DNA of 64,000 bases from Chara braunii. Its lineage: Eukaryota > Streptophyta > Charophyceae > Charales > Characeae. Positions 53,943 through 64,000 of the stretch are shown in pieces (the stretch's first letter is position 1; every line of letters starts with the position of its first letter). Under the pieces are notes generated by a model. It had not been told where the DNA came from and did no database searches. It saw only the letters and a list, made by a program, of their open reading frames with translations. The translations under genes were made by a program, and so were the position numbers. The DNA is taken from NCBI GenBank assembly GCA_003427395.1, contig BFEA01000035.1:2639192-2703191 (forward strand), in the 5' to 3' direction.

Positions 53943-55472
53943 GAAGAGGATCCGTGGGGAGGCAAGGATGTCAGCTGGATGATGAAGTTGGCATTGGCAG
54001 GGAGGCACAGTCTGGTGGAGGAAGTGAGGACGATAGAGGAAGGCCCCACTCAGGTAGAGGAGCATGAACAGCTAATGGGAGGGATGTATCTGCTCACTAA
54101 TACGCTCCTACAAGGAGACTCCAACCGGAGAGGCTCGTTCAGTCATGAGGAAAGTGAAAATCTAGTTCCTGAAAGTCAGGACGACGAATTCGAAGAGGGA
54201 GAGATCAAGGAGGCGTTTTGGGCGGAGGAGTATGATGGAATCTACCCGGAGTTGGGGTTGCTCCTATAATGTGAGATGAGGGATAAAGACGCAAGTGCCA
54301 AAGCGCAGAAGACGAGGCACCTCTACATAGTAAGAGATGGTCATCTGTTTATAAAGCGGCAAGTCGGAAATCCCAAAAGGATTGTGTGTGGGAGAAACCG
54401 GCAAATTGATATTATAGCGGCCCTACATGATGGTATAGCAGGAGGGCATAGAGGGATAGGTGCCACGTGCGAGAAGGTAGGCGACCATTGGGATGAGATG
54501 CTGACTATGGTCATCAAGTATTGCCAGTCTTGTGTACCTTGCCAGGAGAGGTCAGCGCAAAGGCCTGGGGAGCCCCTACACCCAAGGTTGGAGAGGGAAG
54601 TGGGTGCGGTCGTACACCTGGACCTGTTATTCATGCCAGCAGGGGAGAATGGGTGTAACTATATCTTCGATGCACGAGATAACCTTACTGGGTTTGTGGA
54701 CGGTCGAGCTATCCGAACGAAAACTGGCCCAGTTTTGGCAAATTGCATCGAGGAGTACTACCTGCGCTATCCTTCTATCAAGGAGTTCGTGATGGATCGA
54801 GGATCAGAGTTTACCTGCAATGAGGTGCGAACTTTGCTTGCAGGGTATGGTGTAGTGGCTAACTATACTACGGTCGTGCATCCTCAAGCGAATGCACCCG
54901 TGGAGAGGGGGCACAGTACCATCACGGATCTCTTGGCTAAATGGACAGAGGGCAAGCATGGTCAGTAGTCGAAGTTCTTACAAGCGGCTTTCTTCGTGGA
55001 GAATGTTACTGTGAAGAGGACTACCAAGTATGCGTCAGCCACGCTATGGTACGGGAGGCACGCCACCTTTCCCATAGAAAGCTTTATGAAGACGTGGAGA
55101 CGCCAGGACTTGGAGGTGAACCTATCCTTCGAAGAGCTGCTCAATATTCGGGCGCGGCAAGTGGAGGCGGCCGAGGAAAGATTGCGAAAGGCCGCTGGTC
55201 AGGTAGAGAGGAGCCGCATGGAAGATGAGATGAGGTGGGACCAGATGGCGCGAGTAAGGAAGGAGTCGTTGGCAGTGGGGGATGTTGTGTTACTGTACGA
55301 CTTCTCTCTGGAGAAGCAATGGTCGAGGAAGCTTGACAAGAGATGGATGGACCCCTATAGAATCTTGCGATGTGGCGAATTTGGGGTCTATCAGATCGAG
55401 GAGCTGGACGGGACAGGCTGGCAAGATTGGGTGTCGGGGACCAGGTTGAAGAAGTTCGTGGTCAGGGAATAG
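53943..55472 (+). pseudogene. Ty3/gypsy integrase
   Basis: Same frame as the RT. Numbered from the Met at 54276: zinc-binding HHCC with His51, His58, Cys86 and Cys89. Catalytic D,D(35)E: VVHLDLLF (Asp116), FVMDRGSEF (Asp174), NAPVERGH (Glu210). The C-terminal part (54996-55472) has GDVVLLYDFSLEKQWSRKLD and KRWMDPYRIL, the GPY/F-like module. No chromodomain is evident. The integrase would insert the cDNA. In-frame stops at 54267 (TAA) and 54966 (TAG) interrupt it, again without frameshift. The region 53943-54266 is an acidic linker between RNase H and integrase. The final TAG at 55470-55472 is the natural end. Confidence 0.85.
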
Positions 55473-55638
55473 GTAAAGATCACCACACCCTTCAGAATGA
55501 ACTAGTCCTTGAGGTGTTGCATGTTATGGTCAGGTCAGGTGGGGGAGTAGGAAAGAGCATGTGTGTTATCATAAAGTTTGATGGACTGATGGCTAACCTT
55601 GTTTTGTGCCTGCTTGCCTTCTCTCGCCTGTTGTGCAG
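55473..55638 (+). promoter_or_regulatory. Possible intron or splice acceptor before downstream ORF
   Basis: A donor-like AG/GTAAAG lies right at the pol stop (55472/55473). A pyrimidine-rich CCTTCTCTCGCCTGTTGTGCAG ends at 55638, 22 nt before the ATG of the next ORF. Such an acceptor could serve a spliced mRNA for the downstream ORF, as for env-like genes. The short intron itself would not fuse the frames. Confidence 0.35.
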
Positions 55639-55660
55639 GTCTGACTTTTCGAAGACAGCC

Positions 55661-58542
55661 ATGCAGAGGGGCGGGAGGAGCGCGCGGCCACGACAGAGGC
55701 CTCAGGGAGCATTAGGAGGGGATGACTCGCGCAGACCGTTTGGGAGGGAGTCTACGCCTATCTTCAACGATGATAATATAGAGCTCTTTCTGGACTCCTA
55801 CCAGGCACATGCGGCACGGGAGGGCTGGTCTACCTTGGAGAGGATACGGCATCGAGGCTTTGACCTGGCGCTTTGAGGAGGATTGGGCGCTTTGAGGAGC
55901 CTATCGCCCATATTCGAGAGGAGGCTTTGACCTGGCGGGATGTAGAGGCGAGTATGCAGACGCTGAGGGCTTCGCCGTTGGGACGAGATGGGTTGCCTAT
56001 TCGATTGGAGGAAGGCAATGTGGAGGAGTTCATCCCGGCCTATGAGCAGTATATGCACGATCAGGGGACAAGGCAGGAGGAGTGGATGCAGACATTGCCC
56101 CTCTGGACACGGAGCGCGGAGCGGCCACTAGCAAGGCAGATTCGGGACAGGGCGCGCGATTGGGAGGACTGTCAGGCTCAGTTGAGACAGGCATTTCGAC
56201 GACTGGAGCCCGAGAGACCAGAGACCAGGGTGGAGAGACGACAGAGGAGCAAGAGGCCACGGGATCCGGAGGCAAGAGGAGCTACTACGACCAGGGGAGG
56301 ACGGAAGGCCTTGGCACAGCGAGAGGAGCCAGTGGGACCCGCCCAGGCGGCGGAGCCAGTTCAGGTCGCAGGGCCGGCTCAGGTAGCGGAGCTACCCGCT
56401 ACCCATGCACTTGAGCAGGTGGAGTTTCGCCGGATCACAGGCAGTGACCTACGGGACCCGTCACCGACCCTGCCAGAGGAAGGGGAAGCTGTACCGTTGA
56501 GGATGCCGCTCGACAGCCTGGAGGCCCATCTCGATGCATCCCAGTGGAGGACGTCGCAGCTAGGAGCGGGTCAGAGCGGACCAGCGTGGTACGAGCCAGC
56601 AGAGGATGAGACAGAGGCGGAGCCGCGTGGGTCAAAGGAGCCGCGGGCTGAGGGGGTTATTACTGTTGGGGACGATACCCCTCCTCCTATTCCGATTCCG
56701 AAGCAGGCGCGACCATATTGGCCTAAGGGGATTCCAGAGCCGGACAGTGAGGAGATGTCAGTACCTCCATCGGAAGCTACTACGCCACCTCCGACGCAGG
56801 CGGGGCCAGAAGAGAGCGAGAGGGTGAGGACATCTGCTACCGTGGCACCACAGCTAGCTGAGCATGCAGCTGAGCCCCTAGACACTGAGATGCCAGCATC
56901 CGAGGGGCCACCGCCAGGGTTGCCACACGTAGAGGAAGGGGTGAATGCAGGAGCTCCATCATGAGATGCCCGCGGGACACAAGCGGAGAGGCCACCACGA
57001 GAGATGGCGGAGGAGAAGTTTGCAAGAGTGCAGGTGCGTCTCGAGGAGATATACCAGGAGAAGGTTAGAATGGAGGTCGCAGGGGAAGCGCCAAAGCCAC
57101 CAATCGACCCTCCGACGAGCGAGCAAAGGATTGATGAGATTTGGGCCAGTTATGAGGGTAAGAGGGATGCTGCCCGCTTGAGATCGCGAGAGGCGGGGCA
57201 GGAGGACGGAAGGGTGGATGAGGCGCGAGAGACCGGGGACCTGGGGTTCTCAGCCACCAGGATGGCGATCGAGCGCGCAGATAGGAGGATACGCGAGGTG
57301 GCGGTCACGTCCTTCCAACGGTACTCCATGCTAAGTGATGAGTTGGCGGCCTCAAGGTTAGAGGTGGCGCAGTTGTCCACCCAGCTGGCGGAAGAGAGGG
57401 CAGAAAACCAAGCGTGGAGGGCCCGCATGGAAGCCAAGGAGGCGGAATGGGAGAAGAGGTTCCAGGACATGGCAGCGATGGTGGAGAGGCTCTCAGCCAC
57501 TAAGGTGGTCGATTGGACGGAGCAGAGCCGGTATGGTATCCAGGGGAAGGAGGTACAGGGGCTTTTTGGCCAGGAAGGGACGACAGAGCCACCTCAGCAA
57601 GGGGGAATGGGGAAGGTATTCCTGGATCCAACAGAGGTGGCAGCGAGGCGGGAGGCCGAAGAGGGGAGGTTCAACTTCAGGACTCCCACGGAGCTGGCCT
57701 CGCAACAGGCCACCCCTATGACGATTGAGATCTCTGAAGGCGAGCCGGCGCAGATACCCCGACCTCCAGTGGCGGAAGGAGGCCCCACGGAGAAGTCCCC
57801 TACGATCCTTTTGGAGGTGCAGGGGGGCACCCTCACAGGGGCAGCAGTGTCTGCGGAGCCTGAGGTGAGGGAGGGGGAGGCATCTTGTTTGGATGAGTTA
57901 GTGGCAGCTATGGAGCTGGAGATGCCATCAGGAGAGCCTCAGAGACAGGAGACCCCGGAGCGTGTGCCAGAGATGGGGGAGCTGAGGACGCAGTTAGGCT
58001 CTTGGGCTACTGGAGCTGACTCAGGAGAGCACATCTCCGAGCAGCATCAGGAGGTTATGAGCGAGTCAGCGACTGTCGTGATTCCCCAGCCTTATGACCT
58101 GCATAGGGACGAGGGGGCGACTGTGATGGGAGGGGTCGGCGAGGGTAGGCCACAGAGGTTGGATACTCCGGCGTACCAGCCTGAGGGAGGCGAGACGCGG
58201 GCAGGGCCGAACACCCCAATGTTGAAGGTGAGACCGGCAGAATCATGGAGTATGCCCCAGATCCACGAGATGAGCAGGGAGGCTAGCGAGACGCCGTCGT
58301 TGTCAAAATCCCAGAAGAAGAAGGGAAGGCGTCAGAGGAGGTCAGACGAACAGTGCTTCTTCTGCAAGCATGGCGTACATAGAGCCCTTGAGTGTTCAAA
58401 GTTCCTCAAAGACAAAGCCGTTGGGAAAGTGACAGAGGGTGGTGGGAGGATGTACGACAGACAGGGGCGAGTGGTAGAGCGGGCTCCAGATGGGGGTAGG
58501 GCACAGTTGTATAGGCAGAACCAGGAGGTTATGAGTGAGTAG
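55661..58542 (+). CDS. Downstream second gag-like protein with CCHC knuckle
   Basis: ATG at 55661 opens FNDDNIELFLDSYQAHAARE. A small duplication at about 55855-55935 (GGCTTTGACCTGGCG twice) causes a frame change. From 55873 one frame runs to 58542, broken only by a TGA at 56962-56964. The N-terminal 150 residues (EEFIPAYEQYMHDQGTRQEE, then ARDWEDCQAQLRQAFRRLEP) have the length and Trp/Leu spacing of a retrotransposon Gag domain. A Pro/Glu-rich middle follows. A long Arg/Glu/Ala helix (57050-57480) is a coiled-coil candidate. At the end is a knuckle, CFFCKHGVHRALEC (58354-58395). It sits after integrase, where other plant elements carry env-like or accessory ORFs. It could also be the gag of a second element whose LTR is lost. 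I see no signal peptide or membrane segment. Confidence 0.7.
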
Positions 58543-58870
58543 GGGCTGGTCTGTCTATATGATAGTAGGATTAGAGTTCCACTATACGCAGAGGTCGGGT
58601 TAGGGATGTACATACTCTGAGTCGGTTGAGTGGATTCTAGGGGTGTGCACGTTTGAGTCCGCCGAGAGAGTCCTGTCTAGTTGTACATACATAGGTGGAG
58701 GACTTACCGAAATTGTGGGAATACAGAACTGGTGATATGGGATGGGGCGTAAGCCGAGCTGCGGTGTACGTGGGCTGGCGTGATGGCGGAGGTGGGTAGC
58801 CAGGAGGGGCAGTGGTGTCGAGAGTGTGTAGCGAACTGTGCACCTGGCCTCGTTCAGCAACAAAACTTAG
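58543..58870. other. Junction between gypsy element and repeat L2
   Basis: No gene and no LTR start or clear polypurine tract was identified. This is where the 3' LTR of the element should begin. Confidence 0.5.
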
Positions 58871-61446
58871 GCAACGTTGCTCTCTCTATCAGCAAACGAG
58901 GGTGCAGTCAATTACGATCCGCTACTATCTGTTGTAGACCGCGGCGTTCCTCGTTACCAAGGACGTCCAACACTGCTGCGTCCCTTGTAATCGTCCACTG
59001 GGCATAGACAGCTACTAACTGCAGTTGACTGGCTACGAGCTGTCTTCAAGTTACCTCGCTGCGGTGTTTGGGGTTGGAAAGGAGTACATGGTTGTGCTGG
59101 GCTAGTGAAGCTGCTGCGGTAGCACTAACTGCCGCTGCTGTGGGGGGCGCTACACTAGCTGCTGCTGATCCTGTTGACTGTGCGTAAGCTGCGGCTAACT
59201 ATGTTAACAATGTTGTGTATTGCTGTTGGCCGCCCGAACTGTGGATGCGTCTGCGGACTGAGCACGAATTGCTGCATGCGCGCTGCACACTAGCCACTGC
59301 CTATTTGGTTGCTGCACTCTGTTGTACGCTGTTGTTAGCTATTGCCAATTATTACGGCCGGCTATACAACGCCAGTAGATGAAGGAAAGGATTAGGGCTC
59401 GAGAAGGGAGACTAGTATGGTGGTGTGGGAGTTCATCAGGGAAGTGATTTTGGCGGCATGACTAAGAGTTGAACAAACTCTTGCATCGACTGTCATTGCA
59501 GAGCCCTCTGGCGCTTCAAGGTATCAAGGCCCTCTCCTGCGAGTCTGAGAGCACCCCTCTTGTATCTGAGAGTTTCAAACTATCTGTTTCTGCCCTTCTT
59601 ACTCTAAATCTAGTTCCTTGGTTCTGAGAGGAAGGCGGCAGGCGGGATCACAACCCGTAATCCGCGTCAAGGCCTCTGTGGGAGGTTTGCCCCACCGATT
59701 GCGGGAGCTCTGCCGGAGCCTAGGCGAGGCTCTGGAGGCAGGGAATTGGAAGGTAATCATTGCTCCCCCTCTATATGCCCTGGTATAACCCCTACTTGTA
59801 CGTCTTGCTACGTTTGACTGAGTATATTGTATGCACCCCTACTTTGACTTTGGTTCGATTGACAGGATATAACTCAGATTAAGTAAAGGGAATGTATGAG
59901 GAATCTCAGTTTCAGTTTTTGATTGCCTGAAAGCAGACTTGCTCAAAAAAAGGGGGGTTGCATCTGGGGGAAGGGTGGGTGAAAGGCGATTTTGCTTGAG
60001 CTTGGTAGGGTCCTATGGGGTCAAGCATGTTCCATAAGATTGGATGGTCTGACCGCTGTGTTTTATTCTTTGAGCTGCATTGAGAATCAGACAAGTTCCA
60101 TAAGATTGGATGGTCTGATTGCTCTGAACTGTGAGGGCTTGACTGTGGTTAACGTTTCAGGAGCCAAGCCTGTACCATAAGATTGGAGGGCTTGGTCGCC
60201 ATGTTTTAGTTGGGGTTTGTTCTGTTTCATTTGTTTCTGAGCGAGGGGGTCTGAGCAAGTCCATAAGATTGGGCGGCCCAACCCCTTCCTATTTTATTCT
60301 GAGGGGGTAATCCTCGCTGAGGGCGAAGCATGTCCATAAGATTGGACGGCTTTGGACTCATGCTGCACACAGTTGGATCAGAGAGAAACGAACCTGGCAG
60401 AGGACCGGATATGTTCCATAAGATTGGATGGTCTGGCCCAATGCCCCGCACATGCTGGAACCCAAAAGGTTAAAATTTGGCTGTACTTTATATTATTATA
60501 TCTATGAACAGGCTAGTCAGGCACGGGTTCCATAAGATTGGATGGTCTGGCTATAGCTTATCATGAAATGAAGAGAGGATAACTAAGAGTATAACTGAAG
60601 GTAACCTTAAGATGAACGGCTCAGTCCTGCGACCAGCGTTTGAATACTAAGTTTAGAGAGGTATATATAATCTGGATATTAAACAATTCAGGGCGACTAA
60701 GCCTTGCTTCTGAGATGAACGGCTTAGTCATATGCCCAAAAGAAGAGAGAAATAGTTGTGCAACCTGTTCGTGTATACTTGATGGATGAGTCAGGCATGT
60801 TCCATAAGATTGGATGGCCTGACTTTACGCCTTATGTAAGTTGGGTATAAATGGGTAACTTACTGAGAAGACACGAACTATTATTTGCTAAGTTGATTTG
60901 GGGCTGGTGAGAGTACTTACCTTTGTGGTTTGGCATTGCGTGTGACTGAGCAAGATTACTACTTGATTTGAGTTTCAGGCTGACAGGTCGTTGCTTTAGA
61001 GGCTCGCTACGTGCTAGAGCGATAGGAGTTAGGTCGATCTTTGTATTTTTTTAGTTGACCTTACTCTACTTAGATCAATTATCGCATTTTCTGAGATTTT
61101 TTGTTATACTTGGCTTTGTATAAATTTTGGTAAGCTACTTTCTCTACGGAAAGTGCTGCCGAAATTTCTGCAAATCCGAGGAGTGAGTCAAATTTTGACT
61201 TTTCAAAGTTCAGTCTGTCTAAAGTTCATACACGACTTAGTAAAAATCTCAAAAGTTTCCTCTTCTAAAGGGAGTGCTGCCCAAATTTTTGCTAAATCAG
61301 GGAGTTAGACAAAATTGGACTTTGGAAAGTCAAAGACTATTTCTGGTTTTATGTTCGGGCTAATATAAATTCTGAAAAGGCACTTTTCCCACGGGAAGCG
61401 CCGCCGAAATTTTCTTGATTTAGAGGAGATAGATTATATTTTGACA
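58870..61446 (+). mobile_element. LTR-like repeat L2, copy C (most complete)
   Basis: Order: GCTGCTG-rich start (58.97-59.35 kb). Conserved block 59505-59760 (GAGCC-TAGGCGA-GGCTC hairpin). Hairpin array 60019-60834 with the repeated loop CCATAAGATTGGATGG. A second array at 61100-61446 (CTTTCTCTACGGAAAGTGCTG, CTTCTAAAGGGAGTGCTGCC). The right end is TTTTGACA at 61446, followed by GG and TGGCGATTCTGGCGATCC, laid out like an LTR end plus primer-binding site. The left boundary is uncertain by about 150 nt. No coding content. Confidence 0.7.
60019..60834 (+). repeat. Array of hairpins with conserved loop and varying stems
   Basis: About nine units. The loop core CCATAAGATTGG is nearly constant. 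The flanking stems differ but stay complementary: GGTCA/TGACC (60019), AATCAGAC/GTCTGATT (60085), CCAAGCC/GGCTTGG (60164), TAGTCAGGC/GTCTGGCTA (60514), GACTAAGCC/GGCTTAGTC (60695, loop diverged), AGTCAGGC/GCCTGACT (60789). Confidence 0.8.
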
Positions 61447-61448
61447 GG

Positions 61449-61466
61449 TGGCGATTCTGGCGATCC
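61449..61466 (+). other. Possible primer-binding site after L2
   Basis: TGGCGATTCTGGCGATCC begins two bases after the GACA end, the same geometry as at 48774. I could not assign a tRNA. The sequence after copy B (TGACGATTCGGTAGCC) is a diverged form. Confidence 0.35.
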
Positions 61467-61554
61467 ACCCTGAATAGGGGAGATTCTGCCATTAGCCTAC
61501 CTTTGTTTTGGGCGCTGGTGTAGAGGTAGGCTTAGACTTAGTTGGCACATAACT

Positions 61555-63190
61555 GTGAGTGAGAATGTGCTATGGAGATTCATCCTCCATGTGCTGATGA
61601 TCTAGCTAGGCATCGACCTGTCTTATGACACAGGCCTTTCTCGGACGTTGATTCAGGACTTGGACTAATTCAACTCGATCCTATAAGGATCGTCTGCTGT
61701 TATCACTGATAACAGGTCGGTCGTCGATTCGTCGGTCTACGGCTCAATTCCAACTCACTATCCATACCCAACCTAAAAGGCTTTAGCCCTAGTGACTTTA
61801 TTATTTGTTGAGGGTTTTGCCCGGACTTTTATTGAATGGCCATTTAACAAAGGTACAGAGTATTTAATTATGGTTGGTTGGACAGGAGATTGGGGCTTGC
61901 ATGGCTAAAGCGAAGGGTATGAGTGTGGGGATTGGTTGGGGTCCGTGTAGTGCGTGGTTTGTTGTTCGATTCTCTGATGTGATTGCAAGTAGGTCCTGTG
62001 GTTCGGATTTTGGATGGATTGTCTGCAATCCCATATATATGTACATATGGTCGTGAGGAGTCCCACTGTGCCTGTGAGAAGTGATCGTCGCAACTCTATC
62101 TCCTTTATGTGGGTATGCTTGGGTGTATTTACGGTGGGTGTTCGCGAGGCCCAGGGGGGGGGCGTACTAAAGGCATACTCATAGGGTAAGACCGAGATGA
62201 GCACAAGGAAAGCTTCCCTTTTAGTCCTGCTGCTCCTTGGGGGCTTTCTTAGTCGGATGTTGGTCCTGGGTTGGGATTCAAGGTCCTTGTCCAGGACATT
62301 CCAAGCCCTAGGCCCTGCAGGGGAGAGACTCCCCCTCACGCAGAGCCTATTTGCGCTGCCCGTCGAGACACCCAACCCTGAAGGCGGGGATGTCGCGAGG
62401 GCCGAACAGCCGTTCAATATCGTGAGGGGTAACCCCTCGCGATATATTCCTTCAGCCATTCAATATCCCATAGGCCGGAGTCGCGAGTACCGCGTACGAT
62501 TGGCATCGGTGGTTGGTATAGGATTGGCCTGCGGCCGCGCGGCTTCATGTAAAAATCCTGCGCGCGATGCTTCGCCGTCCCAGCGTCTAAAAGTTATGGG
62601 ATCGCGAGGCTCGCACGTAGACGCAAACGTTTGGGATTATTGTAGGTCGCGGGCACCACCCCGAGGAAAGGGGGGGGTATCCTAAAGATCGTGACCCCTT
62701 CTGGAACAAAAGAATCCTCGGCCTATTCGTTTTTGCTTTTTAAGAGTTTTCATGGTTGGACGTTATAGTCCGTGGCAGCCGTCAAAGTCAAACCCCTTGA
62801 CCTTTGCCCAAGCCTGGAGTAGGGCTTACCTCCAGGGCCGCAAGAAACGACTGTCACCACAGGTATGAACCTGTGTACCACCCGCTCTGCATAAGGTGCA
62901 GAAGAGGGTGTGTGGTCTCCAACCGCGCATGGCGGTTGTCCAGCGTCGAGAGATTAACCCTCTAGGTGCGTGTCAGCCGACACTTGAGTGTCGAACGCGA
63001 CCCTCGAGGTTAACGAGGACCGCGCGAGTATGGGTACTACATAGTACGCCATCATTGCGACTGCTTGCGTACGTTTGCATTGCGAGTCGATATGAATTAG
63101 CCCTGCGTCCGCACGGTTTTATATCAAGGCTCGCGTGCGACGCCCATCCGATTTCCGCATCGGAAAGTTATGGGATGGTTACCGAGGGCT
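61555..63190 (-). repeat. Repeat module R1, inverted
   Basis: Reverse complement of 45015-46125 with extra sequence inside. Anchors in reversed order: TGTTATCACTGATAACAGG (about 61699), GCCCGGACTTTTATTGAATG, TCAAGGTCCTTGTCCAGGAC (about 62278), palindrome GACACTTGAGTGTC (about 62971), CCGCATCGGAAAGTTATGGG (about 63155). Frames in it (for example 62197-62685) have no domain. Confidence 0.75.
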
Positions 63191-63295
63191 AGGAGCGTTG
63201 TCGCGTTGTTTGTGTTGTGTCGTTTCGTGTATATGTATGTGCGTTCTTTTGTGCGTTCGTAGAGTGGTGTGCGCATGGTGTGTGGGATGCGTCCT

Positions 63296-63712
63296 AGTCG
63301 ACTGACGACGAGCCACGCTTGGGACTTCAGCCCCCCCCAGATGTCGGTTCGCATGCGGGTCCGATAGGCGTATTACCGCGCGTGCCCCCTATGCTACAGC
63401 GAACGAGAAACGCCCTCGGTTGACCCACCTCTGCGATTGCAACCAAGTAGCTTTCGTACTGTGGACTGGTAGCTCGGCGGGGATATGCCCACCGAAGGGA
63501 GGTGACAGTTCCCGTAAGGTGGAGGTAAGATGTGCCTCGCGTAGGCCCTATCCTATCGTAGGGGCTCGCGAGAGGTATGGCTGGCGCACTCTGCCGGAGC
63601 AGCCTAAGGAAGCTTCATTTTGCGTGTTCGTGTCGAGGTTGGTCCAACTCCTGCGTGACGTGGCCGAGAGGGTCCCGCGCTGCCATGTGCGGTGCCGAAC
63701 CGATGCGCTCGC
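63296..63712 (+). repeat. Repeat module R2, plus strand
   Basis: Matches 46134-46554 closely (CCTATGCTACAGCGAACGAG, GGTAGCTCGGCGGGGATATG, GAGGGTCCCGCGCTGCCATG) but ends CGATGCGCTCGC, without the final ACA. Confidence 0.8.
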
Positions 63713-64000
63713 TATGTAGACCCCCTCTATGGCATGTATACAACGTTTCCTCCATAGAGTCCATATGACCGCTCTCCTCCCTATTTTAAACATGTTATTT
63801 TCAAAAGTGTTGTCCGTGATGGAGGTTCATGTCTCGCATAATATGACCTCCCAATCTCCGGGCCACTTTGATCCAGTGCCCAACTGGGACCAGATCCTAT
63901 CCCACCATGTAAGAACTGCCCTTGGACACTGTATGAATACGTGTTCTATGGTTTCTGAAATTCTGCAGGAGGGGAAGACAGTGTAGCACAGCTTACACCA

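Noticed and set aside
52090-55472. Reassignment of TAA/TAG to Gln (as in some ulvophyte algae)
   Set aside because: The stops fall at positions that look like different residue types, other ORFs in the window end with TAG/TAA, and TGA also interrupts gag and the downstream ORF. Decay is simpler; the pattern is still listed for checking.
55473-55638. Intron joining pol to the downstream ORF
   Set aside because: The TAG just before the donor and a TGA just after the acceptor prevent a fused protein; only a separate spliced mRNA remains possible.
62197-62685. 162-codon frame as a gene
   Set aside because: It lies within inverted repeat module R1, whose other copies do not keep the frame.

Overview
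This looks like nuclear DNA of a repeat-rich eukaryote. I see no intact host gene. There are no bacterial operons. The window has two assembly gaps (N runs), many dinucleotide microsatellites, poly(A)-tailed retroposons, tRNA-derived SINE-like repeats, and decayed retroelements of at least four classes: group II-type RT fragment, LINE, Ty3/gypsy and Penelope-like. A tRNA-Asp primer-binding site of the type used by plant Athila/Tat elements, a Penelope-like element with GIY-YIG placed before the RT, and several LTR-type arrays all point to the green lineage. My best guess is a charophyte alga of the Chara type. That is an inference from element style, not proof.

Layout. 0-4.3 kb: group II-intron-type RT fragment, tRNA-like repeats and a MITE-like unit. 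4.3-8 kb: tandem repeats, then a very long inverted repeat that carries a complete type III hammerhead ribozyme. One arm is split by a 1.3 kb insertion of 282-nt tandem repeats. 8-12.7 kb: LINE 3' remnant, GAT/CAA-rich tandem repeats and poly(A) retroposons. 12.7-18 kb: LTR fragment, gap, compound microsatellites and a dispersed hairpin motif. 18.4-22 kb: broken Ty3/gypsy pol that stops abruptly at two repeat modules, here called R2 and R1. 22-27.7 kb: mostly anonymous DNA with an LTR fragment and a SINE. 27.7-34.2 kb: a Penelope-like element on the minus strand. It has long direct pLTRs, a hammerhead ribozyme, and a reading frame that once ran CCHC zinc knuckle, coiled coil, GIY-YIG, RT. 34.2-37 kb: hairpin motifs with GTC-rich tracts and microsatellites. 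37-47 kb: two copies of a large LTR-like repeat (L2) made of hairpin arrays, plus R1/R2. 47.8-58.5 kb: a Ty3/gypsy element with a 999-bp LTR (TGTCG...CGACA), tRNA-Asp PBS, gag, protease, RT/RNase H, integrase and a downstream second gag-like ORF. 58.9-63.7 kb: a third L2 copy, then R1 (inverted) and R2.

How it works together: the coding content is almost entirely retrotransposition machinery, mostly inactivated by stops and small frameshifts. The most interesting parts are RNA-level: two hammerhead ribozymes in different element types, hairpin arrays whose stems differ from unit to unit but stay complementary, a correctly phased U UUU UUA slip site between protease and RT, and a second gag-like ORF with its own zinc knuckle after integrase.
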